From positions 62,001-126,000 of the forward strand of contig NZ_JAOQJK010000005.1 of assembly GCF_025567045.1 (NCBI RefSeq): 64,000 bases of DNA. The letters run 5' to 3'. The DNA comes from Barnesiella propionica. Lineage in GTDB: Bacteria > Bacteroidota > Bacteroidia > Bacteroidales > Barnesiellaceae. The translations under genes and the position numbers were made by a program. Positions 18,250 to 28,663 of this stretch are shown here, in pieces. The notes below the pieces were generated by a model. It had not been told where the DNA came from and did not search any database. It saw only the letters and a program-made list of their open reading frames with translations. Each line of letters starts with the position of its first letter. The first letter of the stretch is position 1.

Positions 18250-19614
18250 TATTTGTTCCGGGACTTTTTTATCGAATCGGCGCATTTGCCAATAGATAAG
18301 AGCAAGTGTAATCAGCGTTGCAATAATGTCTGCGGCCGGCATAGCATACCAAATACCTTCCAGTCCCCACCAGTGAGGAAAAATGAATAATAACGGGATC
18401 AGGAATAATACCTGCCGGGACAAACTTAGAAAGATAGCTTTGGGAGCCATTCCCAATGACTGGAAAAAGTTTGTGGAAACTATTTGGAGACCAACGATAG
18501 GAAAGGCTGCCAGGGATATGCGTAAACCGTTAGCCGATACGGCGATGAGTTCCGGATCGGTAGTAAATGCCCTGACGATATAATCGGGCAGGAAAGTGGA
18601 GCTCAAAAAGCCGATAGTGGTACAAATGGTAGCGGAAAAGCAAGTTATCTTAAAGGCTTTTTTCATGCGTTCGTAATGCCCCGAACCGTAATTATATCCT
18701 ACTACAGGCTGCATGCCCTGGCATAATCCTATGATAAGCATGACGATTAATGTAGCATAAGTATTGAATATGCCGAATGCTCCTACGGCAGTATCCCCTC
18801 CGTATTTGTGAAGAGACGTATTTATGATGGCGTTTACAGCGCTGGCCGTTACATTGATGAGAAATGGCGCCATTCCTATGTATATGATATTGAATATAAT
18901 GCGCTTGTCAAGCCTGAAACAGTATTTTCGAAAACGTATATGTTCTCCCTTTCTCATGAAGTGATACATTACGAATGCTGTAGATATAGCCATGGCAATG
19001 TCGGTAGCGATGGCTGCACCTTTGATCCCCATTTTGAGAACAAACAGGAAAATAGGTGCCAGTATAACATTGGCTATTGCACCTATCATCATCGTATACA
19101 TAGCTCTTTTGGGGAATCCCGATGCCCGCATCATATTATTGAAACTGTAACATAAATTAGTAAGCACCATCCCCGGCATGATGTAATATAAAAATTCCAG
19201 TGCGTAGGGAATGGTTTTTTCGCTTCCTCCGAAACTCTGAAGAATGTCTTCCAGCCAGAATATGAAAAAAATGATGTATAAAACCGCAAATATAAGAGTG
19301 AGAATAAAACTGTTTCCTAATATTTTTTCAGCATTTACCCTGTCTTTTTGTCCCAAAACAATAGATATTCTGGATGCTCCTCCGGCTCCTATTAACATAC
19401 CGGTTGCGGCAGTAATGGACATGATGGGGAAAGTAAGGGCGAGACCTGATATTGCATTGGGCCCTACGCTTTGTCCAATGAATATGCGGTCTACTACATT
19501 ATACAGAGACATAACCATAATACCCACTATGGCAGGTAGCGAGTATTCCCATAAAAGCGAAGGTATCGGACGGGATTCAAGTTCTTCGTATCTTTCGTTC
19601 TCGGTTTTTTGCAT
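18247..19614 (-). CDS. MATE family efflux transporter
   Basis: 455 residues with about twelve predicted membrane helices in two six-helix halves. PSLLWEYSLPAIVGIMVMS opens the first half and the N-half contains DRIFIGQSVGPNAISGLAL. The second half has CQGMQPVVGYNYGSGHYER, a segment typical of the DinF/NorM-like branch. Transporters of this fold export cationic drugs or metabolites using sodium or proton gradients; the substrate cannot be told. The start lies 8 bases after the ispG stop on the same strand, so it is probably co-transcribed with ispG. Confidence 0.93.
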   Translation of the reverse strand: MQKTENERYEELESRPIPSLLWEYSLPAIVGIMVMSLYNVVDRIFIGQSVGPNAISGLALTFPIMSITAATGMLIGAGGASRISIVLGQKDRVNAEKILGNSFILTLIFAVLYIIFFIFWLEDILQSFGGSEKTIPYALEFLYYIMPGMVLTNLCYSFNNMMRASGFPKRAMYTMMIGAIANVILAPIFLFVLKMGIKGAAIATDIAMAISTAFVMYHFMRKGEHIRFRKYCFRLDKRIIFNIIYIGMAPFLINVTASAVNAIINTSLHKYGGDTAVGAFGIFNTYATLIVMLIIGLCQGMQPVVGYNYGSGHYERMKKAFKITCFSATICTTIGFLSSTFLPDYIVRAFTTDPELIAVSANGLRISLAAFPIVGLQIVSTNFFQSLGMAPKAIFLSLSRQVLFLIPLLFIFPHWWGLEGIWYAMPAADIIATLITLALIYWQMRRFDKKVPEQI

Positions 19615-19622
19615 ATAGCGTG

Positions 19623-21461
19623 TTATTCTTTTTCTTTCCAGTCATTATTTTTCCGGATGAGCTCTGTGAGCTTTTCTATAGCCTCTTCTTCCGGTATATT
19701 TTTTTCGATGCATTCTTTTCCTTTATACAAACTTACTTTATGGCGTCCGGCTCCGACATAACCGTAATCGGCATCGGCCATTTCACCCAGACCATTTACA
19801 ATGCACCCCATGATGCCTATTTTAAGCCCTGTAAGATGTGAAGTTGCAGCTTTCACCCGTGCAATGGTTTGTTGCAGGTCGAACATTGTACGCCCGCAAC
19901 TCGGACAAGAGATATATTCAGTTTTTGTAATACGTTGCCGGGTAGCTTGCAAAATACCGAAGGAATAACTTATAAGGCTTTCAGGGGATATATCTCCGTC
20001 GTTCTGGATAAGTATTCCGTCTCCAAAGTAATCCATCAGTAACGGGCCGAAATCGGCTCCTGTTTTTATTTGCAGTTCTTCTGCGTTATTTTCATTGTAT
20101 CTGTTTTTGAGAATGACGGGTACACTACATTGATTGTTTATGAGCCAGTGGAAGAATGCCCGTTGTTCTCCTACGATATTCTGATGTGCAGAAGAAAGGA
20201 TGAGGACTATATTCTTTTCCTCTTTTAATAATTTCAATAGTTGCGGCGTGGCATCGTTATAAGAGATCTCTAAAAAACGTAGAGGAGCCGGAACCGCTTT
20301 TAAAAGAGATATTTCATCGTATTTGAATAACGGATATACATTTTCTTGTGGTCTGTAAACATCTGCATCTACTATTATTTTTTCTTCGCTACGAACAGAC
20401 GATGGACAGTTTTTGTGAGTATAATAATAATCGGCTTTTACATTGCTTTCATTTTTTACTGGAATACACGAAGCTATTACTACCGGAGGATTGTTTCCTC
20501 CGATATTTCCTATGCTTTGTGTTTCTCTTTTGTTGACATGGCAATAATCAAAACCTGCGGCTGTTTCTCCTTCGATGTGGGGATGTCCGGCTCTTTTTTC
20601 TATATAATCCACTAGTTTTTTCGCTACCGGTATTTCTTTTTCAGGGTCTTCGCTTAATGATACACGTATCGTGTCTCCTATTCCATCAGCCAGAAGCGTA
20701 CCTATTCCAACGGCCGATTTGATACGTCCATCCTCTCCGTCTCCTGCTTCGGTCACTCCCAGATGCAGAGGATAACACATATTCTCTTTTCTCATAGCTT
20801 CGATCAACAATCGTACGGTTTTTACCATAATGACTGTATTGGAGGCTTTGATCGAAATAACAATATCACTGAATGATTCTTCCCGGCATATTCTCAGAAA
20901 CTCCAGGCAAGATTCTACCATGCCTTCGGGAGTATCACCATATCGGCTCATGATCCGGTCACTCAAAGAACCGTGATTCACCCCTAAGCGTATCGCTGTT
21001 CCATGTTTTTTGCATATATTGAGAAACGGTACCAGTCTGTCCCGTATGCGTTGGATCTCATGAGCATATTCTTCATCTGTATATGTTAGTTTTTTAAAGG
21101 TACGGGCGCTGTCTACGAAATTACCCGGATTGATGCGAACCTTGTCGACTATGGCGGCAGCGGCATCTGCTGCTTTCGGATTGAAATGTATATCGGCGAT
21201 TAAGGGAGTTTGATACCCTTTAGAGAGAAGTCCTTTTTTAATATTTTCCAGATTTTCGGCTTCTCTTACTCCTTGCGCCGTAAGTCTTACATAATCGGCT
21301 CCTGCTTCAATAATCGAGATGCATTGCTCAACGCTACCTTCTGTATCCATCGTAGAAGTGTTGGTCATGGACTGTATCCGTATGGGGTATTCTCCTCCTA
21401 ACGGAGTATTTCCTATATGGACGATACTGGAATGCCGGCGTTTGAAATTGAAATAGTTCAT
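19623..21461 (-). CDS. ispG: 4-hydroxy-3-methylbut-2-enyl diphosphate synthase, long three-domain form
   Basis: 612 residues against about 370 in E. coli. The N-terminal TIM barrel (about 1-270) includes PIRIQSMTNTSTMD and LRLGVNHGSLSDR. The C-terminal iron-sulfur domain (about 515-605) has CPSCGRTMFD and the third cluster cysteine in GCIVNGLGEMADADYG. Between them is the extra domain (about 290-510) found in plants, Chlamydia and Bacteroidota. It converts methylerythritol cyclodiphosphate to HMBPP in the MEP isoprenoid pathway, which supplies the polyprenyl synthase at the other end of the window. It probably heads an operon with the MATE gene. Confidence 0.97.
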   Translation of the reverse strand: MNYFNFKRRHSSIVHIGNTPLGGEYPIRIQSMTNTSTMDTEGSVEQCISIIEAGADYVRLTAQGVREAENLENIKKGLLSKGYQTPLIADIHFNPKAADAAAAIVDKVRINPGNFVDSARTFKKLTYTDEEYAHEIQRIRDRLVPFLNICKKHGTAIRLGVNHGSLSDRIMSRYGDTPEGMVESCLEFLRICREESFSDIVISIKASNTVIMVKTVRLLIEAMRKENMCYPLHLGVTEAGDGEDGRIKSAVGIGTLLADGIGDTIRVSLSEDPEKEIPVAKKLVDYIEKRAGHPHIEGETAAGFDYCHVNKRETQSIGNIGGNNPPVVIASCIPVKNESNVKADYYYTHKNCPSSVRSEEKIIVDADVYRPQENVYPLFKYDEISLLKAVPAPLRFLEISYNDATPQLLKLLKEEKNIVLILSSAHQNIVGEQRAFFHWLINNQCSVPVILKNRYNENNAEELQIKTGADFGPLLMDYFGDGILIQNDGDISPESLISYSFGILQATRQRITKTEYISCPSCGRTMFDLQQTIARVKAATSHLTGLKIGIMGCIVNGLGEMADADYGYVGAGRHKVSLYKGKECIEKNIPEEEAIEKLTELIRKNNDWKEKE

Positions 21462-21500
21462 AACAGGTAAGTTTTTACGTATAAACGGATAAATATTAAA

Positions 21501-21546
21501 AAAATCCGAGATATATAATCATTGCACACCCCGGATTTTATTTTTT
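21501..21546 (-). terminator. Terminator after purE (minus strand)
   Basis: The minus transcript pairs AAAATCCG with CGGATTTT (21532-21539 with 21501-21508), with a T run following. The loop is long (23 bases), so it is weaker than the others. Confidence 0.6.
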
Positions 21547-21560
21547 CAAAAGGTTGCCGA

Positions 21561-22067
21561 TTAATTCGTCTTGAATTTGTATTCTATTTGCGCCAATGCC
21601 TTATTAGCCTCTACAATTTTTTGTGCCAGACCTATTTTATATTCTTGTACTTTTTGGGCGATTTTTTCATCAGATAAAGCCAGCATCTGAGTTGCAAGAA
21701 TCGCGGCGTTGAGAGCAGCGTTTATTCCTACGGTTGCCACAGGGATTCCCGGAGGCATTTGAACGATTGCGTAGAGTGCGTCTATGCCGTCTAATGATGA
21801 TTTAATAGGCACTCCTATGACCGGCAATGTTGTCATGGAAGCGATAACACCGGGTAAATGTGCTGCCATACCGGCTGCTGCAATGATGACTTTGATTCCC
21901 CGCTTGCCTGCATTCTTGGAGAATTCCTCTACCTCTACCGGAGTACGGTGCGCGGAAAGGGCATTCATCTCGAACGGTATTTCGAGGTCATCAAGTAGCT
22001 TGGCTGCTTTTTCCATGATAGGCAAGTCCGAGGTACTGCCCATGATGATACTGACGATTGGTTTCAT
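21561..22067 (-). CDS. purE: N5-carboxyaminoimidazole ribonucleotide mutase (class I PurE)
   Basis: 168 residues. Signature segments are IIMGSTSDLPIMEKAA near the N-terminus, SAHRTP at about 39-44, and AAAGMAAHLPGVIAS, holding the conserved catalytic His and the phosphate/ribose binding loops. It rearranges N5-CAIR to CAIR in purine synthesis, which normally needs PurK elsewhere. It is the third gene in an apparent rpoN-PAP2-purE run on the minus strand, 18 bases after the PAP2-like gene; no other purine genes are nearby. Confidence 0.96.
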   Translation of the reverse strand: MKPIVSIIMGSTSDLPIMEKAAKLLDDLEIPFEMNALSAHRTPVEVEEFSKNAGKRGIKVIIAAAGMAAHLPGVIASMTTLPVIGVPIKSSLDGIDALYAIVQMPPGIPVATVGINAALNAAILATQMLALSDEKIAQKVQEYKIGLAQKIVEANKALAQIEYKFKTN

Positions 22068-22085
22068 TTTTGTTTCTGATATATG

Positions 22086-22712
22086 TTAAAGTTGATATTT
22101 CAGTAAAAATGCAGTACAAATATACACCCAAAAAAAACCGTTTGCAAATCCTGCCAGCACTTGACCTAAAGTATGTCTTCCCATATAAATTCTTGCACTT
22201 CCCAAAGCTCCGGCTAATAATGTCCATAGTACGATAAGGAAAAGAGGAAAGGACGGGAGCATCAGTTGTGACCCGGTGAGAAAATATATTAATGCTACGA
22301 CCCCTCCGATACCTGCCAGATGAGCGCTTATCTTCCACCACCGGTTAATTATAATGGAAATTATGACGGATATGGCCGCGCCTAAAAATAATCCGGTTAC
22401 CCATAATGGCATTGCGTGGCTGATGAGGAACAGGGCGCAGCTTATATAGGATAACTGGCATATAATGTAAGGATAAAGCCTGTCTTTACGGTCGTTCAAA
22501 GTAACACTGCTTATGGCTTTTATTTTATAAAGTATGTAAATACATAGAGCTGGTATGATACAGGTAAAGAGAAATACACCGGCCAATATGAATAATTTGA
22601 ACGGTAAATTAAGGACCAGAAGATATGTATGAAAGAAAATAATGAAAATCCCGTAGACCGGCATCAGTAAAGGATGCAATAGGGTGGAAAGGATTCGTGA
22701 AATAATATTCAT
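22086..22712 (-). CDS. PAP2-superfamily-like integral membrane protein
   Basis: 208 residues with about six hydrophobic helices. The C-terminal part has GSARIYMGRHTLGQVLAG, which fits the second and third PAP2 phosphatase motifs (SxR...H). KISAHLAGIGG at about 127-137 fits the first His motif region, but the classic KxxxxxxRP motif is not clear. Full PAP2 enzymes dephosphorylate lipid pyrophosphates such as undecaprenyl diphosphate. Activity here is uncertain. It lies 19 bases after rpoN and 18 before purE, so co-transcription is likely. Confidence 0.72.
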   Translation of the reverse strand: MNIISRILSTLLHPLLMPVYGIFIIFFHTYLLVLNLPFKLFILAGVFLFTCIIPALCIYILYKIKAISSVTLNDRKDRLYPYIICQLSYISCALFLISHAMPLWVTGLFLGAAISVIISIIINRWWKISAHLAGIGGVVALIYFLTGSQLMLPSFPLFLIVLWTLLAGALGSARIYMGRHTLGQVLAGFANGFFWVYICTAFLLKYQL

Positions 22713-22731
22713 ACCGTTATGTTTTAATTGC

Positions 22732-24174
22732 TTATATTTCTTTTCGGAGCCTGGCTACCGGAATGGAAAGTTGCTCCCTGTATTTAGCGACAGTTCTGCG
22801 GGCTATTACATAGCCTTTGTCTTGTAGCATGTCGCAGAGCTTTTCATCCGACAACGGTTTCCGTTTATCTTCATTATTAACAAAATCTTGAAGAATACGT
22901 TTTATCTCCCTTGACGAAATTTCTTCGCCTGAATCATTTTGTAATGATTCCGAAAAGAAATATTTTAGCGGAAATACACCGAAATTAGTCTGTACATACT
23001 TACTGTTACTTGCACGAGATATAGTGGATATATCGAATCCTGAACGTTCGGCAACATCCCTAAGTATCATTGGTTTTAAGGTACTTTCATCTCCGGTGAG
23101 GAAAAAGTCCCGTTGAATTTCCACAATGGCTTGCATCGTGGACATGAGAGTATGGTTCCTCTGTTTTATGGCGTTTACAAACCATTGTGCCGCATCCAGT
23201 TTCTGTTTTACAAAAAGCAACGCATCTTTTTTCTCTTTGGTCTGGTTCGCTTTATTGCCGTTATAGTCGTCGAACATTTCCTGATAATCCTTACTGATCC
23301 TGAGCTCGGGCATGTTGCTGTTACTCATATTTACGGTGAGCTCTCCATCTTGCGATTCTACGATGAAATCGGGTATGATATGGCTCATTTCATCGGAAAA
23401 TGAATTATTCCAGGCACTTCCCGGTTTGGGATTGAGTTGTGTGATTTCCTGTATCGCATTTTTTAATTCGGTTTCTGTTATTTCATATTGCCGGATTATT
23501 TTGTCATAATGTTTTTTAGTAAATTCTTCAAATGAGTTTTCGAGAATATTATAGGCAAGTAATGTAGCCGGATTCCCTTCTTTTCGCTCTAGTTGCAGCA
23601 TGAGGCATTCTCTTAGGTTGGACGCGCCTACGCCAGCCGGTTCGAAATCTTGAATAAGTTGTAAAAGTTCATCCAGTTTTTCCACCGATACATCTATGCC
23701 TATCTGGAATATAAGGTCATCTGAAATAGCCGCGATAGGACGTTGCAGATATCCGTTATCATCAATGTTTCCTATAATATATTCGGCAATTTTCGTTTCC
23801 TGGTCGGTGAGGCTGCGTTCTCCTAATTGGCGCTCTAGAAAATCGTGGAATGAGGAATTTCCAGAGAAAGGAATTTCTTCACGACGTTCTTTTCGGGAAA
23901 AATTGTCGGCTTCCAGCCGGTAATCGGGTATGTCGTCTTCACTGCGGTAATCGGCAAGAGATAATTCTTCTGCACTCTCCTGAGGCCCGTCGTCTTGTGA
24001 TTCGTTTTCCGGATATAAGGATTCTCCTCCTTCTTCCAATGCCGGATTTTCTACCAATTCCTGCTTAACACGTTCCTCCAGCTCCAGTTCTGTAAGCTCC
24101 AGCAACCGAATGATTTGTATTTGTTGCGGCGAAAGCTTTTGTTGTAACTTTTGTTGTAGTTGTTGTTTTAGCAT
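22732..24174 (-). CDS. rpoN: RNA polymerase sigma-54 factor
   Basis: 480 residues. Region I (1-50) is Gln/Leu-rich (QQLQQKLQQKLSPQQIQIIR) and is the part that responds to AAA+ activators. Region II is very acidic (about 50-100). The core-binding domain (about 105-300) and DNA-binding helix-turn-helix (RDVAERSGFDISTISRASNS) follow. The RpoN box ARRTVAKYRE lies at about 458-467. It directs transcription from -24/-12 promoters and needs enhancer-binding proteins, none of which is in this window. It probably heads an operon with the PAP2-like gene and purE. Confidence 0.97.
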   Translation of the reverse strand: MLKQQLQQKLQQKLSPQQIQIIRLLELTELELEERVKQELVENPALEEGGESLYPENESQDDGPQESAEELSLADYRSEDDIPDYRLEADNFSRKERREEIPFSGNSSFHDFLERQLGERSLTDQETKIAEYIIGNIDDNGYLQRPIAAISDDLIFQIGIDVSVEKLDELLQLIQDFEPAGVGASNLRECLMLQLERKEGNPATLLAYNILENSFEEFTKKHYDKIIRQYEITETELKNAIQEITQLNPKPGSAWNNSFSDEMSHIIPDFIVESQDGELTVNMSNSNMPELRISKDYQEMFDDYNGNKANQTKEKKDALLFVKQKLDAAQWFVNAIKQRNHTLMSTMQAIVEIQRDFFLTGDESTLKPMILRDVAERSGFDISTISRASNSKYVQTNFGVFPLKYFFSESLQNDSGEEISSREIKRILQDFVNNEDKRKPLSDEKLCDMLQDKGYVIARRTVAKYREQLSIPVARLRKEI

Positions 24175-24290
24175 AAGACGATTTTTATAAAACGAAGATA
24201 GACTTTTTTGGTGAAAGACAGAGATTAATGAACCTTAAAATTACTTATTGACCTATTTTCATTTATGTAGTATGGGTGTTTCCGGATAAC

Positions 24291-24330
24291 GAAAAAGAGG
24301 ATAGTCCGTCACCGGCCATCCTCTTTTTTA
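24291..24330 (-). terminator. Terminator after pnp (minus strand)
   Basis: AAAAAGAGGAT at 24292-24302 pairs with ATCCTCTTTTT at 24318-24328. A and T runs on both sides make it usable on either strand. Confidence 0.85.
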
Positions 24331-24362
24331 TACAGATTGGAGTTTATTTTTTATTTTCCGTT

Positions 24363-26513
24363 TTATTCATTGTTCTCTTTACGTGGACGTTCGGTTCTCG
24401 GAGGACGAGGAGTAAGAGCCTTCATAGATAAACGATATTTTCCTGTTTTCTTGTCTATCTCGATTAGTTTTACTGTTACTTCGTCACCTTCCTTAATACC
24501 TGAATTTTCCATGTTGTCGATTCTGTCCCAACTGATTTCGGAGATGTGTAATAAACCGTCTTTACCTGGAAGGAATTCTACAAATGCACCGAAAGCGAGA
24601 ATAGATTTTACTTTTCCTGTATAAGTTTCTCCTTCTTCGGGTTGTACGGTGATAGCACGAATACGGGAAAGTGCAGCATCGATAGAAGAACGATCCGGTG
24701 CCGATATTTCAATACGTCCTATATTGTCTATTTCTTCAATAGTAACAATGGCACCACTGGCTTCCTGTATACCCTGGATGATTTTTCCGCCCGGGCCTAT
24801 TACAGCACCTATAAGATCTTTCGGAATAGTCAATGTTTCGATACGGGGAGCATGAGGCTTCAAGTCTGTACGAGGTTCTGCTATTGTATTAGTAATAATA
24901 TCAAGAATATGCATACGTCCTTCGCGTGCCTGATTCAATGCTTTCTCAAGTACCTCATAAGATAGACCGTCACATTTGATATCCATTTGGGTAGCCGTTA
25001 TACCGTCCCGTGTACCTGTTACTTTGAAGTCCATGTCTCCCAAATGATCTTCATCTCCCAAAATATCAGAAAGTACCGCGTATTTTACATTATCTTTATC
25101 CGTGATAAGTCCCATGGCAATACCTGATACGGGTTTTTTCATTTTTACACCGGCGTCTAACAAAGCCAGTGTACCGGAACAAACTGTAGCCATTGAAGAA
25201 GAACCGTTTGATTCGAGAATATCCGATACGACACGTATTACATAAGGATAATCTTCGGGAATCATCTTTTTTAAAGCACGATTGGCGAGATTTCCGTGTC
25301 CTATTTCACGACGTCCCACACCGCGTTGTGCTTTGGCTTCCCCTGTTGAGAACGGGGGGAAATTATAGTGAAGCAGAAAACGTTCACGACCTTGGTTTAA
25401 TACATCATCAAGAATCTTTTCATCAAGTTTTGTTCCTAAAGTAACAGTTGCCAGGGCCTGTGTTTCACCACGAGTAAAAACTGCTGATCCGTGAGGTCCC
25501 GGAACATAATCGATTTCGCACCAGATAGGACGGATTTGTGTCGTGGTACGACCGTCCAGACGAATGCCTTCGTCTAGAATGCAGCGACGTACAGCTTCTT
25601 TTTCTACATCGTGGTAGTAGCGTTTTACAAGAGCTCCTTTTTCTGCAGCTTCTTCTTCTCCCATATTGGCCAGATATTCCTCGACTATTGCATCAAAGGC
25701 AGCCTGGCGTGCGTGTTTATCCGCATTTCCGGCACGTGCTATGGCGTATGCTTTATCGTAACATTTTTCCCAAACGTCTTTGCGAAGTTCCTCATCATTG
25801 GTTTCGTGACAGTAGGTACGTTTTGCAATTCCTACGGCTTCGGCTAATTCTTTTTGTACCAGACAATGTACTTTAATTGCGTCGTGCGCTGCTTTAAGAG
25901 CTTCTAACAGGTCTGCTTCGGAAACTTCATCCATTTCTCCTTCTACCATCATGATGTTATCATAGGTAGCTCCTACCATCAGATCCATATCTGCTTTTTC
26001 CAGTTCGCTGTATGTAGGATTGATTTTGAATTTGCCATCAATACGTGCAACACGTACTTCGGAAATAGGCCCGTTGAAGGGTATATCTGAGACTGCTATT
26101 GCTGCCGATGCTGCCAAACCTGCTAATGCATCAGGAATATCAACTCCGTCGGAAGAAAATAACATGATGTTTACGAACGTATCAGCATGATAGTTTTCAG
26201 GGAAGAGGGGACGCAGAACGCGATCGACCAGCCGTGAAGTCAGGATTTCGTAATCAGAAGCACGGCCTTCTCTTTTGGTGAAGCCACCGGGGAAACGTCC
26301 GAATGCTGAAAATCTTTCTTTATACTCAACTTGTAAGGGCATGAAGTCTACCCCTTCGCCGGCCTCCTGAGCCGAGCATACGGTAGCGAGAAGCATGGTA
26401 TTTCCCATACGGACTTCTACGGCCCCGTCAGCTTGCTTTGCAAGCTTTCCTGTTTCGATTGTAATGGTCCTTCCATCACCTAAATCGATTGTCTTAACAA
26501 TAGGATTAATCAT
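24363..26513 (-). CDS. pnp: Polyribonucleotide nucleotidyltransferase (PNPase)
   Basis: 716 residues from the chosen start. Reading can extend 11 codons upstream, but [12 protein letters not shown] at 26513 matches the family N-terminus and the candidate promoter (26544-26551) lies inside the longer version. It has two RNase PH domains separated by a helical domain. The second holds [21 protein letters not shown] and the phosphate-binding [19 protein letters not shown] ([20 protein letters not shown]) and S1 (about 635-700) domains follow. It degrades RNA phosphorolytically 3' to 5'. It is monocistronic. Confidence 0.98.
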   Translation of the reverse strand: MINPIVKTIDLGDGRTITIETGKLAKQADGAVEVRMGNTMLLATVCSAQEAGEGVDFMPLQVEYKERFSAFGRFPGGFTKREGRASDYEILTSRLVDRVLRPLFPENYHADTFVNIMLFSSDGVDIPDALAGLAASAAIAVSDIPFNGPISEVRVARIDGKFKINPTYSELEKADMDLMVGATYDNIMMVEGEMDEVSEADLLEALKAAHDAIKVHCLVQKELAEAVGIAKRTYCHETNDEELRKDVWEKCYDKAYAIARAGNADKHARQAAFDAIVEEYLANMGEEEAAEKGALVKRYYHDVEKEAVRRCILDEGIRLDGRTTTQIRPIWCEIDYVPGPHGSAVFTRGETQALATVTLGTKLDEKILDDVLNQGRERFLLHYNFPPFSTGEAKAQRGVGRREIGHGNLANRALKKMIPEDYPYVIRVVSDILESNGSSSMATVCSGTLALLDAGVKMKKPVSGIAMGLITDKDNVKYAVLSDILGDEDHLGDMDFKVTGTRDGITATQMDIKCDGLSYEVLEKALNQAREGRMHILDIITNTIAEPRTDLKPHAPRIETLTIPKDLIGAVIGPGGKIIQGIQEASGAIVTIEEIDNIGRIEISAPDRSSIDAALSRIRAITVQPEEGETYTGKVKSILAFGAFVEFLPGKDGLLHISEISWDRIDNMENSGIKEGDEVTVKLIEIDKKTGKYRLSMKALTPRPPRTERPRKENNE

Positions 26514-26543
26514 AAATTTTTTTTCTTTCTTTCCAAATTCGTG

Positions 26544-26551
26544 CAAAGATA
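26544..26551 (-). promoter_or_regulatory. Candidate -7 box for pnp
   Basis: The minus strand reads TATCTTTG, a perfect TAnnTTTG, about 30 bases upstream of the chosen start. It supports the shorter PNPase start. Confidence 0.55.
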
Positions 26552-26698
26552 ATAAAGATTATGCGCAACACCATGAAAATGAAAGAAAAATGCAAAAAAA
26601 TAGCCTTATCCGGACTTTTTTAAGAAAAGAAATGAAGCAATTTATATCCGTGAAAGTTCTGGTTATTTGTTTGCAGGTAAAAGGTTGATTTTGTTGAT

Positions 26699-26736
26699 AA
26701 AAAAATCCTTGCCTAATCTTCAGGCAAGGATTTTTT
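26699..26736 (-). terminator. Terminator after the TPR lipoprotein (minus strand)
   Basis: AAAAATCCTTGCCT at 26701-26714 pairs with AGGCAAGGATTTTT at 26722-26735, loop 7, with a T run in the minus transcript. Confidence 0.92.
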
Positions 26737-26754
26737 ATGAGAATTATCAACCAA

Positions 26755-28434
26755 TTATTTTACGATAGAATCGATAGAATATTTTGCAAATTCGAGATCC
26801 GAAGCAGCTTGAGCAGCCTTGGAAGGATCGAGTTTGATAGATTGTTTCAAATTAGAAGTTACCATTTGTTCGTTGTTGGTGCGTGCGCCCAGAACAGCTA
26901 ATAAATAGTAGGTTGTTGCATTAGGAGTAGAAATTCCGGCTAATGTGTTTTTAGCAGCGCTGTAATCTTTTGTCAAGATTTGTGCCAGAGCAGCATTATT
27001 GGTTTTTGAACTGCCAAATGCTTTAACTGCAGCATTATAATCTCCTTTTTTCAGATAATAAACACCCAAAGCATCGTTTACTTCGTTTACACCGGCTGCA
27101 CTACCGAATGCACGTTCTGCTTTAGCATAATCTTTGTTATTGAGGCTGATAAGGCCTTGGTTCAGAGCTATTTCAGGAGCGTTAGGAGCTATTTTTGCTG
27201 CTTTTGCGAAATTAGCTGCTGCTGCATTCAGATCACCGTTTTCGTATTGTATCATACCTAAATTGTTATATCCGCGATAATCGTTAGGATAAATTTCGGT
27301 AACTTTAGTATAGATTGCAGCTTTTTCGTTATTATTTTTAGTTAAAGTCGCAGCGTAGAGCAATTCGTCAACAGTTAAGGATTTTGCATCTTCTTTTGCC
27401 AGCTTGGCGATTTCTTCGTCTGATTTACCTATAACGTCGATAGAAGCAGTTAATCTTGAGTAGCGTAGTTGAGGAAGAATTTCTTCTGCCAATACTTTGA
27501 ATGTAGAAGACATATTCTTGATTTCTCTTTCTCTTTGTTCCGGGTCGGGATACATAGAAAGAACACGGAGAATCAAATCTTTATCCTGAATGTTTGATTT
27601 AGAAACCAATTCCTGGAAACCTTCCCAGTCTTGAGCAGTAAATTCAGCAGTAGTGTTAGCGACTACTTTATCTTTTTTCATTTGTTTTTCAAGATAAGCG
27701 GTCGTATTTGTTTCACGTTTTTCAGCCAGTTTAGTATTTAATTCTACACCACCGTCAGGAGAAGCGTAAGAAGAAATGTTTACATTAGTAATTTCTTTGT
27801 TCGGTGCTTCATTCGCAGCAATCAAATCTTTGTGGAAATCTTTAACTTTTGATGAATTCAATTCAGAAGCACGCAAGTTGGCTTGTTGTATAAGGAACAA
27901 GATGTCTGTTTTAAATGTTTCTTTGATAATACGTTGGAATTTATCCGGAGTAATAGCCGGGGTTAATTCCTGAGCATCAGCTATTTCAGAAGTAGAGATA
28001 ACACCTTCTGCTACTTTTACACGAGGTAATTCAATTGTTTTTTTACCTTTCTTTACAGTAAATCCTAAATAAAGATCGGATTTTCTCATTTCAGGAATAT
28101 AAGTAAATGAAACAGGCATAGAAATTACACCACCCATTTTGTAAGAGATGGTCTGATTGTTGCCTTGTACTTTTTCTCCCTGATAAACAAATGGAGTTCC
28201 GGCAGTTTCACCGGCAGCATATACCAGATAAGGTGTTACGGTTACAGTTGCTTTTTTATCAAAATATTTTTCAGGGAATTTACCGGTGATGGTAGCCGGA
28301 ACCTGACCTCCTACAACTTCAAGAGGAGACGGCGTTACAGTAAAGTAATCAGCCGACATCGGCCCCATTTCTTTACAGCCCACAAATGCTAGTACGAAAA
28401 GGAGCAATAAGGGCAAACATAATTTTTTATTCAT
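26755..28434 (-). CDS. TPR-repeat lipoprotein with OmpA-like region
   Basis: 559 residues. The signal peptide ends in the lipobox VGC (Cys20). Residues about 30-160 look like a beta-rich domain. Residues about 185-330 contain ISSYASPDGGVELNTKLAEKR, similar to the OmpA/MotB peptidoglycan-binding fold. About 350-550 are TPR units (YRGYNNLGMIQYENGDLNAA, LNQGLISLNNKDYAKAERAF). Similar proteins are common in Bacteroidales and are abundant envelope proteins of unknown function. It may bridge the outer membrane and peptidoglycan. It is monocistronic, with a TATTTTTG box at 28477-28484 and a perfect terminator. Confidence 0.85.
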   Translation of the reverse strand: MNKKLCLPLLLLFVLAFVGCKEMGPMSADYFTVTPSPLEVVGGQVPATITGKFPEKYFDKKATVTVTPYLVYAAGETAGTPFVYQGEKVQGNNQTISYKMGGVISMPVSFTYIPEMRKSDLYLGFTVKKGKKTIELPRVKVAEGVISTSEIADAQELTPAITPDKFQRIIKETFKTDILFLIQQANLRASELNSSKVKDFHKDLIAANEAPNKEITNVNISSYASPDGGVELNTKLAEKRETNTTAYLEKQMKKDKVVANTTAEFTAQDWEGFQELVSKSNIQDKDLILRVLSMYPDPEQREREIKNMSSTFKVLAEEILPQLRYSRLTASIDVIGKSDEEIAKLAKEDAKSLTVDELLYAATLTKNNNEKAAIYTKVTEIYPNDYRGYNNLGMIQYENGDLNAAAANFAKAAKIAPNAPEIALNQGLISLNNKDYAKAERAFGSAAGVNEVNDALGVYYLKKGDYNAAVKAFGSSKTNNAALAQILTKDYSAAKNTLAGISTPNATTYYLLAVLGARTNNEQMVTSNLKQSIKLDPSKAAQAASDLEFAKYSIDSIVK

Positions 28435-28476
28435 AACTAAGAAATTAAATTGGTTATACTAAATTATTATTTTATG

Positions 28477-28484
28477 CAAAAATA
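28477..28484 (-). promoter_or_regulatory. Candidate -7 box for the TPR lipoprotein gene
   Basis: The minus strand reads TATTTTTG (TAnnTTTG), 43 bases upstream of the start codon. No TTTG at -33 was seen. Confidence 0.45.
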
Positions 28485-28663
28485 ACTATTATATTTTATG
28501 TGTGTTTATTTTACTAAAAAAATTATGCAAACATTACTCACATATTATGATAAAAACATTTTACGTTACAAAAATAGTGAAAAGAGGGAGAATAAAAATG
28601 TTCACACGAGATTATTTCAGCATGAAATGCTTAAAATAGTGTAATTTAATTCCATTATTTGAT

